This document shows positions 60,255 to 64,000 of a DNA stretch of 64,000 nucleotides, piece by piece. How positions within the stretch are numbered: the stretch's first letter is position 1; each line of letters opens with the position of its first letter. The notes beneath the pieces are model-generated. The model worked only from the letters and a program-made list of their open reading frames with translations, ran no database searches and was not told the DNA's origin. Origin of the DNA: an uncultured Kordia sp. (lineage in GTDB: Bacteria; Bacteroidota; Bacteroidia; Flavobacteriales; Flavobacteriaceae); NCBI RefSeq assembly GCF_947489565.1, contig NZ_CANLEA010000019.1:44297-108296 (forward strand). The letters run 5' to 3'. Both the position numbers and the translations under genes were made by a program.

Positions 60255-60599
60255 TTATTTTACTTTATCAACGATTGCTTTGAAAGCTTCTGGATGATTC
60301 ATAGCTAAATCAGCTAAAACCTTACGGTTTAATTCGATGTTATTAGCTTTTACTTTCCCCATAAACTGAGAATAAGACATTCCATTCAAACGAGCACCTG
60401 CATTAATACGAGTAATCCATAATGCACGGAATGTTCTTTTCTTATTTCTACGGTCTCTGTATGAGTAACTCATAGCTTTGTCAACCGCATTCTTTGCAAC
60501 TGTCCAAACGTTTTTACGTCTTCCAAAGTAACCTTTGGCTTGTTTTAATACCTTTTTTCTTCGGGCTCTACGAGCAACCGCGTTTACTGATCTTGGCAT
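60255..60599 (-). CDS. rplT: 50S ribosomal protein L20
   Basis: The 114-residue protein opens [19 protein letters not shown] and continues with [19 protein letters not shown] and [20 protein letters not shown], which is canonical L20. It binds 23S rRNA early in assembly. In E. coli it represses its operon; a comparable leader was not identified here. Confidence 0.98.
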   Translation of the reverse strand: MPRSVNAVARRARRKKVLKQAKGYFGRRKNVWTVAKNAVDKAMSYSYRDRRNKKRTFRALWITRINAGARLNGMSYSQFMGKVKANNIELNRKVLADLAMNHPEAFKAIVDKVK

Positions 60600-60732
60600 A
60601 ATTTTAAATGATTTTTTGTAGTAGGCGGTCGATCATCGACACTTAGTCTTTTCTTAAATTGCAAATTAAAAACTTACAATATTGATAGGCCTAACTCCAG
60701 GGTTTATAAATTGTTTTAACCGAAAGAACGGA

Positions 60733-60930
60733 TTACTTTAAACGTAATTGTTCTTTAATACTATTAACGTCACTCTCGTGTACTAATGTACTGTGCGTTA
60801 ACTTAAGCTTACGCTTCTTAGACTTCTTTGTTAAGATGTGGCTTTTGAAGGCGTGCTTTCTTTTAATTTTACCAGAACCTGTAAGCTTAAAACGCTTTTT
60901 AGCACTGGATTTTGTTTTCATTTTAGGCAT
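60733..60930 (-). CDS. rpmI: 50S ribosomal protein L35
   Basis: The 65-residue basic protein [20 protein letters not shown]... ending EQLRLK is L35. It is located between infC and rplT, the usual order. Confidence 0.97.
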   Translation of the reverse strand: MPKMKTKSSAKKRFKLTGSGKIKRKHAFKSHILTKKSKKRKLKLTHSTLVHESDVNSIKEQLRLK

Positions 60931-61012
60931 AATTCCTAAGTTGTTTTAAATATTTCGCTTATTCTTCAGTTCAACTCTACTAACATTAATTATGTTGAGC
61001 GGAGTAGAAACA

Positions 61013-61567
61013 TTATTTCTTTTTTGGTGCGATGAACATAATCATTCGCTTTCCCTCTAATTTTGGCATTTGCTCTACCTTTCCATATTCTTCAAGTTCT
61101 TGTGCCAATCTTAATAACAAGATTTGCCCTTGATCTTTATAGATGATAGAACGTCCTTTGAAAAACACATACGCTTTTAATTTAGCTCCTTCTTTTAAGA
61201 ACTTAACTGCATGCTTTTTCTTAAACTCATAATCATGGTCATCTGTTTGAGGACCAAAACGAATTTCCTTAACAGTAACCTTTGATGCTTTGGCTTTTAA
61301 TGATTTCTCACGTTTTTTCTGTTCGTATAGAAACTTTTTATAATCCATGATCTTACAAACAGGAGGATTCGCTTTAGGTGAAATTTCAACTAAATCTAAC
61401 TCTTGTTCGTCGGCTATGGCGAGTGCTTTCCTTGTTGGATAAACACCAACTTCAACATTATCTCCCACAAGTCGTACTTCAGGAGCATTAATTTTTCTGT
61501 TAATTCTGTGTGGATCTTCCTTGATTTCTCTTCTAGGAGCTCTACTTCTTTTTCTTCGTATTGCTAT
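61013..61567 (-). CDS. infC: Translation initiation factor IF-3 with an AUA start codon
   Basis: The full IF-3 reads from an ATA codon: (M)[17 protein letters not shown], then [18 protein letters not shown], through [21 protein letters not shown] to [20 protein letters not shown], giving 184 residues, the normal length. Between the stop upstream (TAA) and residue 34 there is no ATG, GTG or TTG in frame; the first GTG would remove the first 33 residues and most of the N-terminal IF-3 motif. infC in E. coli uses AUU, read poorly so that IF-3 represses its own synthesis; AUA would serve the same purpose. It starts 17 bases after the thrS stop. Confidence 0.92.
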   Translation of the reverse strand: MAIRRKRSRAPRREIKEDPHRINRKINAPEVRLVGDNVEVGVYPTRKALAIADEQELDLVEISPKANPPVCKIMDYKKFLYEQKKREKSLKAKASKVTVKEIRFGPQTDDHDYEFKKKHAVKFLKEGAKLKAYVFFKGRSIIYKDQGQILLLRLAQELEEYGKVEQMPKLEGKRMIMFIAPKKK

Positions 61568-61584
61568 GGTTCTAAAATTTTAAG

Positions 61585-63528
61585 TTAAACATTAAATGGT
61601 TTCAAGCTATTCTTTACTTCTTCTTTGACTAATTCAGCAAAAGCCTCCATAGTTATAGTTCCGATATCGCCTGCCCCGTGTCTTCGTACAGAAACTGTGC
61701 CATCTTTTTCCTCTTGTTCTCCAATGATTAACATAAAAGGAACTTTGCTCATTTCTGCTTCACGAATCTTCTTACCGACAGTCTCGTTACGATTGTCAAT
61801 TTGGGCGCGAATTTCGTTATTTTCTAACAAAGTTAAAACTTTTTTCCCGTAATTTTCATATTTTTCGCTCACAGGTAGTAGAATTGCTTGTTCTGTCATG
61901 AGCCATAATGGGAAATTTCCGCCTGTATGCTCTAATAAAATTGCAATAAATCGTTCCATACTTCCAAAAGGAGCACGGTGAATCATTACTGGTCTGTGCA
62001 ATTCGTTATCACTACCTTTATAGGTAAGATCAAAACGCTCAGGCAAGTTATAATCAACCTGAATCGTACCTAACTGCCAACTTCTTCCAAGTGCATCTTT
62101 GACCATGAAATCTAATTTTGGTCCGTAAAATGCAGCTTCTCCATATTCAATTACATAATTTAATTCTTTTTCTTTCGCAGCATTAATGATGGCACTTTCG
62201 GCTTTTTCCCAATTTTCGTCAGATCCAATATATTTTTCTGGCTTTTCAGGATCGCGCAATGAAACTTGAGCTGTAAAATTATCAAATCCTAACGATCCGA
62301 ACACATACATTACCAAATCAATCACATTCTTAAACTCCTGATCTAGTTGATCTGGTGTACAAAAAATATGTGCATCATCTTGTGTAAATCCTCTAACTCG
62401 AGTCAATCCATGTAACTCTCCACTTTGTTCATAACGATATACCGTACCGAATTCTGCGAAACGTTTTGGTAAATCCTTATAACTAAATGGTTTTGCATTA
62501 TAAATTTCACAGTGATGCGGACAGTTCATCGGTTTTAATAAAAACTCTTCATCATCTTTTGGAGTTGTAATCGCTTGGAAGCTATCTTCTCCATACTTTG
62601 CAAAATGACCAGAAGTAACATACAACTCTTTTTGTCCAATATGTGGAGAAATGACCATTTCATAACCAGCTTTCTGCTGTGCTTTCTTAAGGAAATTTTC
62701 CAATTGCGAACGCAAAGCAGCTCCTTTTGGTAACCATAAAGGCAATCCTTGACCAACTTTCTGTGAAAATGTGAATAATTCTAATTCCTTTCCGAGTTTT
62801 CTATGATCGCGTTTCTTTGCTTCTTCTAATAACTCCAAATATTCTTTTAGCTCTTTCTGTTTAGGGAAAGAAACACCATAAATACGAGTTAGCTGTTTAT
62901 TATTTTCATCACCTTTATAATAAGCACCTGCAACGCTCATTACTTTCACGGCTTTTACAATACCTGTATTTGGAATATGACCACCGCGGCACAAATCAGT
63001 AAAAGTATCATGATCACAAAAAGTAATCGTTCCATCTTCCAAGCCTTCTACAAGATCTACCTTATAATCATTTCTACCTTTATAATAGGATAATGCTTCC
63101 TCTTTAGTTGCAGAGCGCATCTTAAAATCATGCTTTCCTCTTGCAATCTCAAGCATCTTCGTTTCAATCGTCTTAAAATCCTTATCGGTAATCACGGTAT
63201 CACCCATGTCTACGTCATAATAAAACCCTCTATCAATAGCTGGACCAACCCATAATTTAGCACCTGGATACAATTCCAGAATTGCTTGCGCTAAAATATG
63301 TGCAGAAGAATGCCAAAAAGCTTTCTTTCCTTCATCATCTCTCCAGGTATATAATATAAGAGCTCCATCTTCCGTAAGTGGAGTAGTGGTTTCTACGGTT
63401 ACACCATTAAAGTTTGCAGAAATCACGTTTCTTGCAAAACCTTCACTAATATTCTTGGCAACATCCATTGGAGTCACACTCGAATCAAATTCTCTAACTG
63501 AGCCGTCTGGCAATGTAATTTTTATCAT
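61585..63528 (-). CDS. thrS: Threonyl-tRNA synthetase
   Basis: Starting at [17 protein letters not shown] (an upstream in-frame ATG 37 codons earlier lies beyond the promoter), the 647-residue enzyme has the TGS domain, the editing domain ([35 protein letters not shown]), the class II catalytic core with the zinc ligands [10 protein letters not shown], and the anticodon-binding domain ([18 protein letters not shown]). It charges tRNA-Thr. First gene of the thrS-infC-rpmI-rplT transcript. Confidence 0.98.
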   Translation of the reverse strand: MIKITLPDGSVREFDSSVTPMDVAKNISEGFARNVISANFNGVTVETTTPLTEDGALILYTWRDDEGKKAFWHSSAHILAQAILELYPGAKLWVGPAIDRGFYYDVDMGDTVITDKDFKTIETKMLEIARGKHDFKMRSATKEEALSYYKGRNDYKVDLVEGLEDGTITFCDHDTFTDLCRGGHIPNTGIVKAVKVMSVAGAYYKGDENNKQLTRIYGVSFPKQKELKEYLELLEEAKKRDHRKLGKELELFTFSQKVGQGLPLWLPKGAALRSQLENFLKKAQQKAGYEMVISPHIGQKELYVTSGHFAKYGEDSFQAITTPKDDEEFLLKPMNCPHHCEIYNAKPFSYKDLPKRFAEFGTVYRYEQSGELHGLTRVRGFTQDDAHIFCTPDQLDQEFKNVIDLVMYVFGSLGFDNFTAQVSLRDPEKPEKYIGSDENWEKAESAIINAAKEKELNYVIEYGEAAFYGPKLDFMVKDALGRSWQLGTIQVDYNLPERFDLTYKGSDNELHRPVMIHRAPFGSMERFIAILLEHTGGNFPLWLMTEQAILLPVSEKYENYGKKVLTLLENNEIRAQIDNRNETVGKKIREAEMSKVPFMLIIGEQEEKDGTVSVRRHGAGDIGTITMEAFAELVKEEVKNSLKPFNV

Positions 63529-63550
63529 ACAAAAATAAATATTAAGCAGG

Positions 63551-63581
63551 CAAAGATAATACGAACCAAAATCCTGTACAA
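63551..63581 (-). promoter_or_regulatory. Promoter of thrS-infC-rpmI-rplT
   Basis: On the minus strand TTG (63579-63581) is followed after 20 bases by TATCTTTG (63551-63558), close to the consensus, and the ATG lies 22 bases further on. Confidence 0.75.
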
Positions 63582-63624
63582 TATATATGTGTATTATATG
63601 AAAATAAATAATCAGATATCTAAA

Positions 63625-63645
63625 CCCAACACCCAACACCCAACA
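63625..63645. repeat. CCCAACA heptamer, three tandem copies
   Basis: Three perfect 7-base copies lie about 45 bases upstream of the thrS promoter. Confidence 0.8.
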
Positions 63646-63724
63646 CCAAAGACCTAATGGGGTTTCCCTTTGTCTTTTTAAATAAAATACAAAGGGTCAC
63701 GCTTTCGCCAGTCGCTCTCACTAA

Positions 63725-63741
63725 TAGTATATAGTATATAG
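63725..63741. repeat. TAGTATA heptamer, about 2.4 copies
   Basis: TAGTATATAGTATATAG is two full 7-base copies and a partial third. It is the third heptamer run in the window. Confidence 0.65.
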
Positions 63742-64000
63742 TGTAATGCAATCTACTAAGTAAAGTAAAAAGCAAGGTCACTAAGGGTAGCCGAAGTGAG
63801 GAGCTTCAACAATGCCTCAATCGTTAACCCACAACCAAGCAAAAGCCAAACAAACAAATCAACAAATAGACAAATAGACAAAAGTCAAAAAAAAGTTTGC
63901 GATATAAATAGCTAATAAATAAGGCATTAAAAGGATGGTTAAAAAAAAGGCAAAAAAAGGTTTATAAAAAAGTTGGATGGAATAAAAAGCTGCTTATATT

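Larger units (their letters stand above)
63582..64000. other. Gene-free right end of the window
   Basis: I see no supported gene here. The stretch holds three copies of CCCAACA (63625-63645), an inverted repeat CCCTTTGT/ACAAAGGG (63666-63673 and 63689-63696), and a TAGTATA heptamer run (63725-63741). The last 120 bases are very A-rich on the plus strand. The left edge is the thrS promoter. Confidence 0.55.

Noticed and set aside
60600..61012. L20-type autoregulatory leader between infC and rplT
   Set aside because: Intergenic spaces are short and no pseudoknot like that of E. coli or Bacillus could be drawn by eye.
61013..61468. IF-3 starting at the GTG at 61468
   Set aside because: It would remove the first 33 residues including the conserved [14 protein letters not shown] segment that is plainly encoded upstream in the same frame.
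63529..64000. T-box riboswitch upstream of thrS
   Set aside because: A good promoter lies only 22 bases before the start codon, leaving no room for a T-box, and no T-box motif was seen.

Overview
The window is AT-rich (roughly one third G+C) chromosomal DNA from a marine-type member of the Flavobacteriaceae. Evidence includes Bacteroidota -33/-7 promoters (TTG-N19-21-TAnnTTTG), almost no Shine-Dalgarno sequences, an SprA/Gld-lineage style of lipoproteins and OMPs, a split transketolase, a lycopene cyclase, LytS/LytTR systems, and many short GG-leader peptides of the kind common in Kordia. A Kordia-like genus is my best guess, made from pattern recognition only. No rRNA, CRISPR array, intact insertion sequence or prophage was seen.

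Layout. 0-5.8 kb: a subtilase cut by the window edge, a head-repeat adhesin, small secreted proteins, an ATP-grasp protein and a metallo-beta-lactamase-fold hydrolase. 5.9-7.2 kb: a DUF2975/HTH pair and small membrane proteins. 7.2-9.2 kb: a compact unit (CPVC redox protein, secreted protein, DUF2024 protein, Cys-rich MarR regulator) with three copies of a TTAGGA-n-TCCTAA palindrome, one exactly between the -33 and -7 boxes. 9.3-12.3 kb: a membrane-anchored MutS-like ATPase and a TPR protein. 12.4-22.3 kb: four orphan GG-leader peptide genes (all on the minus strand) interspersed with a serine hydrolase, an Ntn-type acylase without signal peptide, a TonB-dependent receptor and a LytS/LytTR pair. 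22.4-42.5 kb: mostly housekeeping (tRNA-Leu, two tRNA-Lys, aroK, phosphoribosyltransferase, HslR-like, transketolase halves, tgt, LptF/G permease, accA, dnaB, lycopene cyclase, class D beta-lactamase-like protein, DinB), then a 1.3 kb gene-free stretch holding about 5.1 copies of a 180-bp tandem repeat.

42.6-52.6 kb is the most unusual part: ten tightly packed minus-strand genes (gaps 2-19 nt), at least five of which encode divergent members of one protein family (an AQxxLD helix, a G[FY]xP[TA]FY motif, a P-rich 'sxPxP' end). Members are fused to or split by OmpA-like, Ig-like and PASTA domains, and partners are TPR, Lys-rich, coiled-coil and possibly L7/L12-like repeat proteins. None has a signal peptide or membrane segment, although OmpA and PASTA domains normally act outside the cytoplasm. 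I cannot match this operon to a described system.

52.9-64 kb: a secreted conserved Bacteroidota protein, three more GG-leader peptides, a hybrid histidine kinase with a His-rich membrane partner, a predicted HExxH peptidase with TPR-like N-terminus, and the thrS-infC-rpmI-rplT operon, where infC has no ATG/GTG/TTG that would give a full-length protein and apparently starts at AUA.
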